This document shows, in pieces, positions 35,031 to 44,587 of a DNA stretch of 64,000 nt. The notes under the pieces were generated by a model. The model saw only the letters and a list, made by a program, of their open reading frames with translations. It had not been told where the DNA came from and searched no databases. The DNA lies in contig NZ_QXJM01000040.1 in assembly GCF_003570905.1 (NCBI RefSeq), positions 496,001 through 560,000 of the forward strand. Direction: 5' to 3'. How positions within the stretch are numbered: the first letter of the stretch is position 1; each line of letters opens with the position of its first letter. This stretch comes from Cohnella faecalis. GTDB taxonomy: Bacteria; Bacillota; Bacilli; Paenibacillales; Paenibacillaceae. The position numbers were made by a program, and so were the translations under genes.

Positions 35031-35861
35031 TTATTGGTTATGAAAAAAATTGCCCGGCTGTACGGTAATATGGCGAGATTTCAAATCTACCTCAGTCAAC
35101 CGCGCAAGCGAAACGTAGTCGTGCAACAGCCGCTCGTCGCTCTCGATCTCCCCGGACTCGACGAATACGCCGACTCCCGCCACGAGTGCCCGGAATTCAT
35201 GCAGCAGGTCGACCATCCCTTGGATCGTTCCTCCCGCTTTCATGAAGTCGTCAATGATGAGCACTCGGGATTCTTCCTTCAAAGCGCGGCGCGCCAGAGA
35301 CATCGTCTGAATCCGCTTGGTGGAACCGGATACATAATTGATGCTCACAGCAGAGCCTTCCGTTACTTTGTGATCCCTGCGCACGATGACGACCGGCAAA
35401 TTCAAATAGTGAGCCGTAGCATGAGCAAGCGGAATCCCCTTCGTCTCTACCGTCATGATAACGTCGATATTGCGATTGGCGAACGCGGACGCGAACATGC
35501 GGCCGACTTCCTGCATCATGCCCGGAACTCCGAGCAGATCGGTCATATACAAGTAACCGCCGGGCAGCAGTCGATCCGGCTGCTCCAGTTCGCGGCAGAT
35601 GTCAACGATCTTACCCAGCGCGATATCCTTGCGGACCTTCGGAACGAACCGAACGCCGCCCGCCGCTCCCGCAAGCGTATGCAGCTCTCCAACGCCCTCG
35701 TCCTCGAACACTTCTTTGATGATTGCCAAATCCTCGCTAATAGACGACTTCGCCGATTGATATCGCTCGGCGAAAGCTGTAAGAGAAATTAACGTATGGG
35801 GACGGGACAACAAATATTGTGTCATTTCCACGAGGCGCGCGCTACGTTTTAACTTCTTCAC
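35031..35861 (-). CDS. purR: PurR, purine operon repressor
   Basis: 276 aa. Winged-helix N-terminus (MKKLKRSARLVEMTQYLLSRP) and a phosphoribosyltransferase-like effector domain with the PRPP-binding motif VLIIDDFMKAGGT. Represses purine synthesis genes and is released by PRPP. Gap of 35 bp to ridA. Confidence 0.97.
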   Translation of the reverse strand: MKKLKRSARLVEMTQYLLSRPHTLISLTAFAERYQSAKSSISEDLAIIKEVFEDEGVGELHTLAGAAGGVRFVPKVRKDIALGKIVDICRELEQPDRLLPGGYLYMTDLLGVPGMMQEVGRMFASAFANRNIDVIMTVETKGIPLAHATAHYLNLPVVIVRRDHKVTEGSAVSINYVSGSTKRIQTMSLARRALKEESRVLIIDDFMKAGGTIQGMVDLLHEFRALVAGVGVFVESGEIESDERLLHDYVSLARLTEVDLKSRHITVQPGNFFHNQ

Positions 35862-35942
35862 GATTCCTCTCTCCCGTCAAAACCCGAATATTTTATCGAC
35901 ATCATACCATTTTTATACGTTTTTCATCAACTTCATTCCGAA

Positions 35943-35980
35943 GGGAAGAGCCCTCGGTTTGCACACGGGGCTCCTCGTCT
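35943..35980 (-). terminator. terminator of ispE
   Basis: GAGGAGCCCCGTG...CGAGGGCTCTTCCCTTC on the minus strand; modest stem and no pure T run. Confidence 0.5.
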
Positions 35981-35984
35981 TTAA

Positions 35985-36842
35985 CTATGTAAGCAATCTT
36001 ACCACATACACTTCCTTGCAGAAGCCTCGAAGCCCATTGTACACTCGCGCGACTTTCGCTTCCTTGGACACCAGTCCGAAGACGGTAGGCCCGCTGCCGG
36101 ACATTAGAACGCCATCAGCTCCGAGCTTTATCATGCATTCCTTGATTTGGCGAACTTCTGGGTACCGATCGAGCGTGACATCCTCCAGAACGTTGCCCAG
36201 CTCCCCGCACATATCCGGGAACGATTGCCTGGCGATTGCGTCCAGCATTCGCGGAACGGACGGATGCTTCGCGATCTGGGAAGCTCTCAGCTTCCCGTAC
36301 ACGTCGGCGGTCGACACATTGATGGGCGGCTTGGCCAGAATGACCCAGCATTGAGGCGGCGGAGAAATCGACTCCAGCTTCTCTCCGCGTCCTCTCGCGA
36401 TAGCCGTCCCTCCTCGAACGCAGAATGGAACGTCCGAGCCAAGCTCGGCTCCCAGCAGCTCAAGCTCCGACACCGACAGCCCGAGACCCCACAGCTTGTT
36501 CAGCCCCTTCAACGTCGCCGCAGCATCGCTGCTGCCGCCGGCCAGTCCTGCCGCAACGGGAATCCGTTTGACCAGATGAATGTACACGCCGCGACGGACG
36601 TCATACCGCTCCTTAAGAAGCCTGGCCGCCTGAAAAGCCAGGTTCTTCTCGTCAAGAGGAATGAAGCCGGCCTGACTCGTCAGCACGATTTGATCGCGCG
36701 GCAATTCTTCCATCTCCAGACGATCGGCGAGATCCACCATCGTCATGATCATTTCCACTTCATGAAAGCCGTCGTCCCTCTTGCGAAGCACGTCGAGCAG
36801 CAGATTTATTTTGGCCGGAGCCTTTTCGAATATCTTCGTCAT
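35985..36842 (-). CDS. ispE: IspE, 4-diphosphocytidyl-2-C-methylerythritol kinase
   Basis: 285 aa GHMP kinase: substrate motif [25 protein letters not shown] loop [17 protein letters not shown], and C-terminal [12 protein letters not shown]. Fourth enzyme of the MEP isoprenoid pathway. Adjacent to sspF as in Bacillus. Confidence 0.98.
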   Translation of the reverse strand: MTKIFEKAPAKINLLLDVLRKRDDGFHEVEMIMTMVDLADRLEMEELPRDQIVLTSQAGFIPLDEKNLAFQAARLLKERYDVRRGVYIHLVKRIPVAAGLAGGSSDAAATLKGLNKLWGLGLSVSELELLGAELGSDVPFCVRGGTAIARGRGEKLESISPPPQCWVILAKPPINVSTADVYGKLRASQIAKHPSVPRMLDAIARQSFPDMCGELGNVLEDVTLDRYPEVRQIKECMIKLGADGVLMSGSGPTVFGLVSKEAKVARVYNGLRGFCKEVYVVRLLT

Positions 36843-36915
36843 GTCATCACCACTCCGCGCAAAAAAGCTTTACATATTATAACAAACCCCAAGTGTAAAT
36901 GCATTTTTCCCCGCG

Positions 36916-36960
36916 CAAAAAGAAAGAACGGGCTATTCGTCGCCGAAAAAACCCGTTCCG
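36916..36960 (-). terminator. terminator of sspF
   Basis: GGAACGGGTTTT...GCCCGTTCTTTCTTTTT, minus strand. Confidence 0.75.
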
Positions 36961-36971
36961 ACGCAGCAGCT

Positions 36972-37148
36972 TTACGGCTTGCGAGCCGCTTGCTGCTCTG
37001 CAATTTGAATGGCGCGCTTCACCATATTTCCCGCGTCCTTCGCCCGTATGCCCCCCCAGCCTTCGCGCTGGACTGTTTCGTAGAATCCGAGGTCTTTGGC
37101 AAGCTCGGCTTTGAACGTTTCCGACATGACGCTTCTTCTTCGGCTCAA
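36972..37148 (-). CDS. sspF: SspF-type small acid-soluble spore protein
   Basis: 58 aa, alpha/beta SASP relative ([44 protein letters not shown] split across the chain, with the [14 protein letters not shown] germination-protease region). I choose the TTG at 37148: AAGGAGG lies six bases upstream, and the SRRRSVMSE start then aligns with the Bacillus protein, which begins with a similar RRR segment. The ATG at 37127 would lack both. Expressed in the forespore. Confidence 0.9.
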   Translation of the reverse strand: MSRRRSVMSETFKAELAKDLGFYETVQREGWGGIRAKDAGNMVKRAIQIAEQQAARKP

Positions 37149-37218
37149 ATCCTCGCCTCCTTGGAGTTGTCTTCGACGTTCCCTCTTAGGATGCCTCGAC
37201 GAGTCGGCGCGCATGCAA

Positions 37219-37274
37219 AGCGGGCAGCCCCTTCATCGCTCTTCTCATCGAAGAAAACGATCGGGACTGCCCGC
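37219..37274 (-). terminator. possible terminator of veg
   Basis: GCGGGCAGTCCC and GGGGCTGCCCGC form the outer stem of a long hairpin; no T run. Confidence 0.45.
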
Positions 37275-37293
37275 GCAATTTGAATCCGATGGG

Positions 37294-37566
37294 TCAGTGC
37301 GTCAATTGAATGCGCACTTCGCCTTCGTCATTACACACCATCACTTCGACGGACTCGGTCAAAATATCCGCATAGCTGTAGGAAACCCGCTTGAAATGAT
37401 GCTGTTCCTGATCAAGCTTGACGATAAATACCGACGGGTAGATCTCTTCCAGCACCCCGGTCCTCTCGATGGTCTTACGTCGACCACCGTTGGCGCGGAG
37501 CATGATCTTTGATCCGACATGCGGTTCAAGGCTTCGTTTGATTTCCAGGAGCGCATTTTTGCCCAT
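37294..37566 (-). CDS. veg: Veg protein
   Basis: 90 aa, matching Veg ([58 protein letters not shown]). In B. subtilis it is highly expressed and promotes biofilm by counteracting SinR; it has an Sm-like fold. Located between yabG and sspF. Confidence 0.97.
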   Translation of the reverse strand: MGKNALLEIKRSLEPHVGSKIMLRANGGRRKTIERTGVLEEIYPSVFIVKLDQEQHHFKRVSYSYADILTESVEVMVCNDEGEVRIQLTH

Positions 37567-37726
37567 GATCCACTACCACCTCTTTCCCTGTAAATTATAG
37601 CTAAAAAGAGGGGGGCATGTCAAATGAGCTGAATATTATATCAGCGCTCCTAAAAAGTTGTCAACGGTCAATTTCCTTGTTCGGCGCGGGTTTTCACCGT
37701 TTAGTCAAATTAGACTGCGCAAAAAG

Positions 37727-38623
37727 TCACAGAACGTTCACATTTGAACCCGTTATTGTCGAGGGAGCAATCGTCGGCGGCTTCATATTGGGTACCCCAA
37801 TCCGATATTTGCCTACCGTCTCGATGCCTCCGACCCCTTGCATCCCGCTAATCGTATGAGCGATGACGTCGGCGATGTTAATCGTCTCGCGGAAGGGAGT
37901 GAACGCAGCCCTGACGGCGACGTATACAGGATCCAGCGCATGAATCATGATGCGTCCGGGGGAGCTTGCAAAATTGGCTCCGGCCTGCAGCAGAGCCTCG
38001 AAATGCGACTGGCACGCTCCGGCTACGACAACGAGAGAATCCCGATTGCGTTCGTATTCCCTCGCCACGTTCACGGAGTGAACGAAATTGAGCGAATTCT
38101 TATAGCTTCCGATATGCTGCAGGTCTTCCCGTTGTTTCAACACGCCGTCGTGCCCGGTAATAACGACAATATCGGGGCGAACGTGCGGCAGCAGCCTCTG
38201 AAGAACAAGCGGCATCTGGGATTCGAGACAATGAGCCCCTTCCGCCGGAACGTGCAGCTGATTGTATACCTGCATGCTCTTCTTCAAATAGTTGGCGTCG
38301 CCGTCCAAATGAAGCACCTTTCCCGGCAGCTCGAAAAAAGGCTGTCTCCGGTAATCCGAGTCGTTCGGCTGTCTGCTCAAGCTCGCTGTCCGAACCCGCT
38401 CTTCCCTCATCCGTCTAAGCGACTCATTCGTATGAATCCGAGCCGTACGCGTTCCTCCGAGCTCGTCCGGATACCGCACCGCTTGAAGATCTTGGATCGG
38501 CGCATCCGCGAGCAGCCGGTAATCCATCCCTCGCAGCAGCGCGTCTTTGCCGCCGACCGCCGCAATTCGGAACAGCATATCCCCGCCATAGGATTTACGG
38601 ACGACCAGGTCCCCCTGCTTCAT
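37727..38623 (-). CDS. yabG: YabG sporulation-specific protease
   Basis: 298 aa, peptidase U57 family (KQGDLVVRKSYGGDMLFRI, VLHLDGDANYLKKSMQVY, DIVVITGHDGVLK, ACQSHFEALLQAGANFASSPGRI). Trims spore coat proteins; made in the mother cell under sigma-K in Bacillus. GAGGTG precedes ATG 38623. Confidence 0.96.
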   Translation of the reverse strand: MKQGDLVVRKSYGGDMLFRIAAVGGKDALLRGMDYRLLADAPIQDLQAVRYPDELGGTRTARIHTNESLRRMREERVRTASLSRQPNDSDYRRQPFFELPGKVLHLDGDANYLKKSMQVYNQLHVPAEGAHCLESQMPLVLQRLLPHVRPDIVVITGHDGVLKQREDLQHIGSYKNSLNFVHSVNVAREYERNRDSLVVVAGACQSHFEALLQAGANFASSPGRIMIHALDPVYVAVRAAFTPFRETINIADVIAHTISGMQGVGGIETVGKYRIGVPNMKPPTIAPSTITGSNVNVL

Positions 38624-38688
38624 GGGCTAATCACCTCTTCGTCTATCCTATGGGAAGCCGGGGCGCAAGGTGCGCGTCTTGCTTAACG

Positions 38689-39603
38689 TTAATTAATCAT
38701 TCCGGCATTGGCCAACGCCTCGGTTACCGAGGCGAATTCGGTCAGCGAGAGTGTCTCGGCCCGGCGTTCCGGCTCGACTCCGCAGCCTCGAAGGAGATCT
38801 GCAAGCTCCGCTTTCCGTTCTTTGCCGGACAAGGCCGTCAAATTGTTGGAAATCGTCTTGCGCCGCTGCGCGAATGACGTTTGCACGATCTTGAAGAACA
38901 GCTCCGCGCTCCTCACTTCTACCGGAGGCTTATCTCTGCGCGTCAGCTTGATAACGGCCGAATCCACATTAGGAGCCGGTATGAAGGCTCCCGAGGGCAC
39001 CTTGCAGACGATTTGCGGCTCGCAGTAATATTGCACGGCAATGCTCAGACTCCCGTATTCCTTGCCGCCCGGAGAAGCGGCCATCCGCTCCGCTACTTCC
39101 TTCTGCACCATAACTACGATATGCTCGACGGGCAAATTCTCCTCGAGAAGCTTCATGATGATCGGAGTCGTTACGTAATACGGCAGATTGGCGACCACGC
39201 TAACTTTTTCGCATCCGGCGAACTTCTGTTCCCAAAGCTCATGGAGATCGGTCTTCAATACGTCCGCCTGGACGACACTGACGTTCTCGTAAGGTGACAG
39301 CACGTCCTGGAGAATCGGAATGAGCCTTCTGTCGATCTCGACAGCGGCGACCTTGCCTGCGGCTTGGGCAAGCCTCTCCGTCAGCGCGCCGATGCCCGGT
39401 CCTATCTCAAGCGCTCCCCGCGTTTCGTCCAATCCGGCCGCCTCTATGATGCGATCAAGCACGTTCTGATCGATGAGAAAGTTTTGTCCAAGGCTTTTCT
39501 TGAAAGTAAAGCCGTGCTTGCGAATAATATCCCGCGTCCGGCCCGATGCCGCGATTCCAACCGCTTCGCCTTTGCCTGCTTGCCCTGATGCTTTCTTGTT
39601 CAT
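38689..39603 (-). CDS. rsmA: RsmA/KsgA 16S rRNA dimethyladenosine transferase
   Basis: 304 aa. SAM motif ALEIGPGIGALTERL, catalytic VVANLPYYVTTPI (NLPY), and a C-terminal helical domain. Dimethylates two adjacent adenines near the 3' end of 16S rRNA. Start 39603 lies four bases after rnmV. The N-terminal 25 residues (Gly/Ala/Lys) exceed the usual start. Confidence 0.97.
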   Translation of the reverse strand: MNKKASGQAGKGEAVGIAASGRTRDIIRKHGFTFKKSLGQNFLIDQNVLDRIIEAAGLDETRGALEIGPGIGALTERLAQAAGKVAAVEIDRRLIPILQDVLSPYENVSVVQADVLKTDLHELWEQKFAGCEKVSVVANLPYYVTTPIIMKLLEENLPVEHIVVMVQKEVAERMAASPGGKEYGSLSIAVQYYCEPQIVCKVPSGAFIPAPNVDSAVIKLTRRDKPPVEVRSAELFFKIVQTSFAQRRKTISNNLTALSGKERKAELADLLRGCGVEPERRAETLSLTEFASVTEALANAGMIN

Positions 39604-39607
39604 CGTC

Positions 39608-40171
39608 TTACAACCCTTCCCGCTCCAGCTGTTCCAGCGCCGCGACGAATTCCTCGCGCGTAATACGGAACATCACGATTCGTTTATATAGCGTCTTGCC
39701 GTTCGCATATCCGATTCCAAGCAGCTCTCCGATCCGCTCCCTGCGGCGAGCGGAGGAGGCGTGCACGATGAGTCCTGCGTCCAGCAGGTCGCTCCACTCC
39801 AACTCGGGCTCACGGGTGGACACGCTTGCTCCTTGAGCTTCCGGCTCTCTAACGCGGTCCAGAGCCCTTCTAATCGCTTCATCGGAAGCATGCTCCACAC
39901 CAATACCGTCTTTGCCTCGCGCCTCGTCGCGTGTCAGGAACGCATGCTTGACGCCCGGTACCCGCTCGGCGACGATTTTACGGATGCGCTCGCCCGGCGA
40001 ATCGGGATCCGTGAAAACAATAACGCCTCGGCGCTCGAATGCAAGCTCCACTCGGCGCAGCACATCCTCGCCTACGGCGGAGCCCCCCGTTTCGATCGTA
40101 TCGGCCCCGACCGCCCGGCGGATCGCCGCGGTATCCTCTTTGCCCTCCACCACGATCATTTCTCGTATCAT
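39608..40171 (-). CDS. rnmV: ribonuclease M5
   Basis: 187 aa. TOPRIM domain with the acidic residues in IVVEGKEDTAAIRRA and VIVFTDPDSPGERIRK, then a C-terminal domain of about 80 residues. Matures 5S rRNA. Upstream partner of rsmA as in Bacillus. Confidence 0.97.
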   Translation of the reverse strand: MIREMIVVEGKEDTAAIRRAVGADTIETGGSAVGEDVLRRVELAFERRGVIVFTDPDSPGERIRKIVAERVPGVKHAFLTRDEARGKDGIGVEHASDEAIRRALDRVREPEAQGASVSTREPELEWSDLLDAGLIVHASSARRRERIGELLGIGYANGKTLYKRIVMFRITREEFVAALEQLEREGL

Positions 40172-40259
40172 TGCAATATTCCTCTTCCTTTAGCCCGCTT
40201 ATCTAATCAGCGTATCCGACTTTTCGCCGCACTTCAACTTCGGAGCGCGCAAAAAACGC

Positions 40260-40302
40260 AAAAATCGGGAAGAAGCCCTATGCAGGAAGCTTCTCCCCGA
40301 TC
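40260..40302 (-). terminator. terminator of yabE
   Basis: GATCGGGGAGAAGCTTCC...GGCTTCTTCCCGATTTT, minus strand. Confidence 0.85.
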
Positions 40303-40397
40303 ATTCAATTCGCCGCTTCATAACCAAATCCGTACCTCGATGCATTCGAGCGGGTGGCATCCCCGGACATTCGATTGAACGAATGCATCTTCCAGCG

Positions 40398-41552
40398 TCA
40401 ATCCGCGGACGGCTTGACGGGTCCGATCACGTAGACGGTGTACCCCTTCTTCGTGCCGAATCGGTTGGCATGCTTCTCGTTGTCGTAATAGACATCGATT
40501 TTTTTGCCTTTTACCGCGCTTCCCGTATCTTCGGCCCGTCGGAATCCGACGCCGTCGATATAGACCCACCAGCCCATCGGAATAACCTTCGGATCGACCG
40601 CGATCGTGCGGCCCTCCGAGACGGTTGTGCCGGATGCTGTAATGCCATAACCGGAATCGCCTTTGGATTTGCCCGTGGACTCCAGTCCCGCCGAATACGC
40701 CGTCAACGTTACATTGTTCAGCAGACGACGGACTTTGACCGTCTTGCCGTTCAACTTCAACGTGCGGTTCTCGTCTTTCTTCGGATCTTCGTAAGCGAGC
40801 GTAACAACTTTCGCTTTCTTCTTCGTACCGATAGCCACGACTTGCTGAACGGCCGGCTGAGACACCGCATTGCCGACGATTCGCTCGCTCACGAGCTTGC
40901 CGTCTTCGAAGACGCGTTCCGTCTTCTTGACGAGTACGCCTTCTTTGCCTGTCGTAACTACCTTCTGCTTGCCGCTCTCCAGATTGTCGTCCTTCTTGTT
41001 GACGACCGTATACGCGATCGGGTGCTTCGTCTCGACGACTTCGCTGCGTACCCGAACGACGGTCACCTTCATTCCATCCTGAAGCTGTTCCTCAGGCGAC
41101 GGAATTACCCGATCATCCGCTTGCACCGTGACGTTCATCGCAGCAAGCGCTTCGCCTACCGTATCCGCAGTTGTATGTGTGGCGGCTTCCTTGCCGTCCG
41201 CTTGCAGTGTAATGCCGACCGCGCGATCGATAACCACTGTGCTCCCCTGTTCCAAGGAAGCTGTCAGCGGCATGGATACGCTGTCGAATGGCCCTACGAC
41301 GATATTCTGTTCTTTCAACAGCCCCGTAACGTCGTCCTTCAGGGTCTGGATGACGGACGATGAAGACCCGTCTACGATGGTCACGCTCTTGGCGGACGCA
41401 TCCTGCAGCAATGATATAAACATGGTAATCATAGCAAAAGAGAGAATTGCGCCGATTAATATCATGCGCAAATGCTCATGCCTCCACTTCGCTGCGAAAA
41501 GCCTGGTAGTCGGCCGTGGATCATGGGTTTCCTGAACAGGTACAACACCCAC
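40398..41552 (-). CDS. yabE: YabE, resuscitation-promoting-factor-like cell-wall protein (DUF348, G5, 3D)
   Basis: 384 aa. N-terminal membrane anchor (about 30-50), two DUF348 repeats (about 55-150), a G5 domain (about 160-238, KHPIAYTVVNKKDDNLESGK), and a C-terminal 3D domain (about 285-370, TAYSAGLESTGKSKGDSGYG, DPKVIPMGWWVYIDGVG, KKIDVYY) containing the three conserved Asp of the lytic transglycosylase-like fold. Likely cleaves peptidoglycan. Starts with GTG 41552 behind GAAGGAGG. Controlled by the upstream cyclic-di-AMP riboswitch. Confidence 0.93.
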   Translation of the reverse strand: MGVVPVQETHDPRPTTRLFAAKWRHEHLRMILIGAILSFAMITMFISLLQDASAKSVTIVDGSSSSVIQTLKDDVTGLLKEQNIVVGPFDSVSMPLTASLEQGSTVVIDRAVGITLQADGKEAATHTTADTVGEALAAMNVTVQADDRVIPSPEEQLQDGMKVTVVRVRSEVVETKHPIAYTVVNKKDDNLESGKQKVVTTGKEGVLVKKTERVFEDGKLVSERIVGNAVSQPAVQQVVAIGTKKKAKVVTLAYEDPKKDENRTLKLNGKTVKVRRLLNNVTLTAYSAGLESTGKSKGDSGYGITASGTTVSEGRTIAVDPKVIPMGWWVYIDGVGFRRAEDTGSAVKGKKIDVYYDNEKHANRFGTKKGYTVYVIGPVKPSAD

Positions 41553-41743
41553 TATCTCGTTCCTCCTTCATAGCCCCGCCGTCGACAGTAATGCATGATC
41601 TTGTCAGACGCGACTAATAAATTTGATAACGGCGCAAAAATCCGTTCGCGTTAGCGGCGTAACACGCGAACGACGCGCCGCCTTGCCCAGCTATATCGGT
41701 CTTCCATACGCGCTGTACAAGCCGCAACCCGAATTTGACCAAC

Positions 41744-41778
41744 AAAAAAAGCCTACGACAGAGGATCTGTTCGTGGCT
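41744..41778 (-). terminator. terminator in the yabE leader
   Basis: AGCCACGAACAGA / TCTGTCGTAGGCT followed by seven T; the expression platform of the riboswitch. Confidence 0.85.
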
Positions 41779-41832
41779 CCGCTTGAGGACGTCAAAAGTG
41801 GGATTGGGCAGCACGAGGTTGACCTCTCTCTG

Positions 41833-42012
41833 TAACGCTTGCGAGGTTAGCTGTCGGGTTCGGACAAAGAGAGTTGCCCTATTCGCATGCCGGCTTCATG
41901 AGCCGCTTCCGCGTAATTCACCCCAAGATTGCTCGGACCGCTGCGTCGTCCTGGAATCGGATCATACGCAGTTGTTGGGTCCCCCGCTCTTCCGTATTGG
42001 AAGATTAAGCGT
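41833..42012 (-). promoter_or_regulatory. cyclic-di-AMP (ydaO/yuaA) riboswitch
   Basis: Conserved ydaO blocks on the minus strand in order: CGCTTAATCTTCC near 42011, GGGGGACCC (41985-41977), CTTGGGGTGAATTACG (41927-41912), CTCTTTGTCCGAACCCGACA and AGCTAACCTCG (41870-41842). Ligand binding turns expression off through the terminator in this class. Between here and tatD (42013-42199) I see nothing further than a presumed promoter. Confidence 0.94.
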
Positions 42013-42199
42013 ACTGGAAAAGGGATGCCATATTCAAACTACTGAGTCTGATAATAACCTCTGGATACCGAACGTGTAAAGACGGGTCAATGGGCGAATT
42101 TGCCCAATTTCGAGTAAATTAGGCCTTGGTTTCGGATTTTTTGGCGACGATGCTAGTTTTTTCTGTATCCTATTCCGTTTTTCTCGGGATGTTACCGTT

Positions 42200-42973
42200 T
42201 TATCTCGAAAGCGACAGACAGCGCCGGGCGTTATCGCTCGTAATAATTGAAATTTCTTCCAGAGTTACTCCTTTGATGGAAGCTGCTTCTTCCGCTACCA
42301 AGCGGACGAAAGCGGACTCGTTTCGCTTCCCGCGATGGGGGTGAGGAGTCAAATATGGCGCATCTGTCTCAAGCAATAGTCGGTCCATCGGAACCCGTTC
42401 CAGCACCTCTTTGGGTACCCTTGCATTTTTGAAAGTAACCGGTCCGCCAAATGAAATGTAGAAGTTCATATCCAGACATTTCCGGGCCGTCTCCCAGCTT
42501 CCGGAGAAGCAATGCATAATACCGCCTACCTCGCTGGCGTTCTCCTCCTTCAACAAACGAAGAATATCCTCGTGAGCGTCGCGATTATGAATGACGATCG
42601 GCTTGCCGAGCTTGCGCGCCAGTCGAATTTGTTCGCGGAACACCGTCTGCTGCAGCTCTTTGGGCGAAGTATCCCAATAATAATCCAGCCCTATTTCGCC
42701 GATGGCAACAACTTTGGGGTGATTGCACAGCGATTCGATCCAGGCAAGATCCTCTTCGAGCTTCATATCGACCGCATCCGTCGGGTGCCATCCTACAACG
42801 GCGTAAATGAACGGATATTTTTCGGCCAATGCCATCGTCGTCGGAATCGTCTCCCGGTTAAAGCCGATATTGACGATCGTATCGATTCCGGCTTCTCTCG
42901 CGCGGGCGATGACTTCCTCTCGATCGTTGTCGAATTTGGGGGAGTCGAGGTGTGCGTGCGTGTCAATAATCAT
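42200..42973 (-). CDS. tatD: TatD-family metal-dependent deoxyribonuclease
   Basis: 257 aa. DTHAHLDSPKFD (HxH metal site), GEIGLDYYWD, IVIHNRDA, GIMHCFSGSWE, and LLLETDAPYLTP. 3'-exonuclease-like TIM-barrel. Called yabD in Bacillus, where metS lies upstream; here an HD hydrolase does instead. Confidence 0.96.
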   Translation of the reverse strand: MIIDTHAHLDSPKFDNDREEVIARAREAGIDTIVNIGFNRETIPTTMALAEKYPFIYAVVGWHPTDAVDMKLEEDLAWIESLCNHPKVVAIGEIGLDYYWDTSPKELQQTVFREQIRLARKLGKPIVIHNRDAHEDILRLLKEENASEVGGIMHCFSGSWETARKCLDMNFYISFGGPVTFKNARVPKEVLERVPMDRLLLETDAPYLTPHPHRGKRNESAFVRLVAEEAASIKGVTLEEISIITSDNARRCLSLSR

Positions 42974-42996
42974 GTCGAAATTTCGTCTCCCTTCTA

Positions 42997-44283
42997 TTAT
43001 AAAGACAATCTTTCCCGAGTTAACCGGCTCAGCTTTGAAGCGTGCGGACGAACCAAGTCTTCCGGGTAATATAGAAAATATTTGCCGCGGTGAAGACCTG
43101 TGATCGATTGAATGATTTCGGACTTGGAAGCAATTTCGGTAAGCCCCTCGCGGTCGTCCAACAGCAGGATCGGCGGCTTCTCCGGACTGTCCTCCCCAGG
43201 CTTGTACACATCATAAGGAAGATCGATCGGCGTGTCCACTTCCATATGGTAGTCCGGGTGCAGCCCTATGCTTTTCCACTCGTCTCTAAGCCCGTTCAAC
43301 CACGTCTCGTCCCGCTGTTCCAAGGGTATGTATTTATACAACACGCGATTCAAAAATCGACGGCAAAAATCCGACAACAGCTCGTCCTTCTCCTCCATCC
43401 ACTGCCCGAAGGCCGTCTGTACGAGAGCTTCGTCCAACTGCAAATAACCTTCCACCGACAATGTCCCCTGGAGCAATTGCCGGAGCGGTGGCAGCATGAA
43501 ACCGAACTCGTAGCCTTCGGCGTAGAGCTCGCGCGCCCGACGGAAAATTTGCCTGAGTACGATTTCGGAGCTGCGGGTCACCGGGTGAAAATAGATTTGC
43601 CAATACATCTGGTAACGCGACATCAAGTAATCTTCCACCGCATGCATGCCGCTTTCTTTCACCACAATCTTGTCCTTGTACGGCCGCAGCACGCGAAGAA
43701 TTCTTTCCAAATCGAACGTGCCGTAATGAACTCCGGTAAAATAGGCGTCCCGCAGCAAGTAATCCATCCGATCCGCGTCCATCTGGCTCGACACCAGGCT
43801 AATAACGATCGGTTTGTCGTACGTCTTGCGAATGACGGAAGCAACCTTATCGGGAAAATCGGCTGACACCTCCCGTAGTACGCGGTTGACCCCGGTATTT
43901 CCAAGAATAACCTCGCAGGTCCAATCTTCGTGGTCGGTATCGAATACTTGTTCAATTGAATGGGAAAACGGACCATGCCCGACATCGTGAAGAAGAGCGG
44001 CGCACAGGCTCACCAATTTTTCTTGTTGCGGCCAATCGGAATATCCGTTACGCTCGAATTGCGAAATTATTTTCCTCGTAATTTCATAGACTCCCAAAGA
44101 ATGGGAAAATCGACTGTGCTCCGCTCCATGAAAGGTTAGATAAGAGGTGCCCAATTGACGAATTCGCCGTAACCTCTGGAACTCCGGCGTATTAATCAAC
44201 TTCCAAATCGTCGCATCTTGAACGTAAATCGATTGATGTACCGGGTCCTTGAATACTTTCTCTTCCTCCAGCTGCCTAAACAT
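42997..44283 (-). CDS. HD-domain phosphohydrolase (YwfO/dGTPase-like)
   Basis: 428 aa. HD metal site: HSRFSHSLGVYEITRK (first His), LLHDVGHGPFSHSIEQV (HD), and MDADRMDYLLRDAYFTG (final Asp). Related to nucleoside triphosphate hydrolases such as YwfO. The C-terminal 180 residues include TRSSEIVLRQIFRRARELY typical of this subgroup. Likely housecleaning of dNTPs. Separated from tatD by 23 bp. Confidence 0.92.
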   Translation of the reverse strand: MFRQLEEEKVFKDPVHQSIYVQDATIWKLINTPEFQRLRRIRQLGTSYLTFHGAEHSRFSHSLGVYEITRKIISQFERNGYSDWPQQEKLVSLCAALLHDVGHGPFSHSIEQVFDTDHEDWTCEVILGNTGVNRVLREVSADFPDKVASVIRKTYDKPIVISLVSSQMDADRMDYLLRDAYFTGVHYGTFDLERILRVLRPYKDKIVVKESGMHAVEDYLMSRYQMYWQIYFHPVTRSSEIVLRQIFRRARELYAEGYEFGFMLPPLRQLLQGTLSVEGYLQLDEALVQTAFGQWMEEKDELLSDFCRRFLNRVLYKYIPLEQRDETWLNGLRDEWKSIGLHPDYHMEVDTPIDLPYDVYKPGEDSPEKPPILLLDDREGLTEIASKSEIIQSITGLHRGKYFLYYPEDLVRPHASKLSRLTRERLSL

Positions 44284-44450
44284 TCGTCCACCTCATCCTC
44301 TCTTTTTTCGACAAACGTCTACCTTTTTGTCGAATCGTGTCGATATATGACATTCCCTTAATTCCATCCAAATGACTGAATGTTTGCTGAAACATCCTTT
44401 ATTTATAACGCTTTTCACCGAATTGACCCAAATAACGAGTCAAAACTAGG

Positions 44451-44479
44451 TTGACTTTTTTGGGAATCGTTGGTACGAT
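44451..44479 (+). promoter_or_regulatory. sigma-A promoter of abrB
   Basis: TTGACT (44451-44456), 17-bp spacer, TACGAT (44474-44479). Leaves an approximately 100-base leader before abrB. Confidence 0.75.
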
Positions 44480-44587
44480 AGATAGCGGAAAAACAAGAAC
44501 TTTGTCGAATGTTGGCGAAACAGCGGACTAGCCACTATCAACCGTCCGTTTGAAATTATTTTAACCTGAGGAGAGGGGTATTTCCAA

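Noticed and set aside
41614-41835. short frames in the yabE leader
   Set aside because: They cover the riboswitch terminator, which explains the sequence better.
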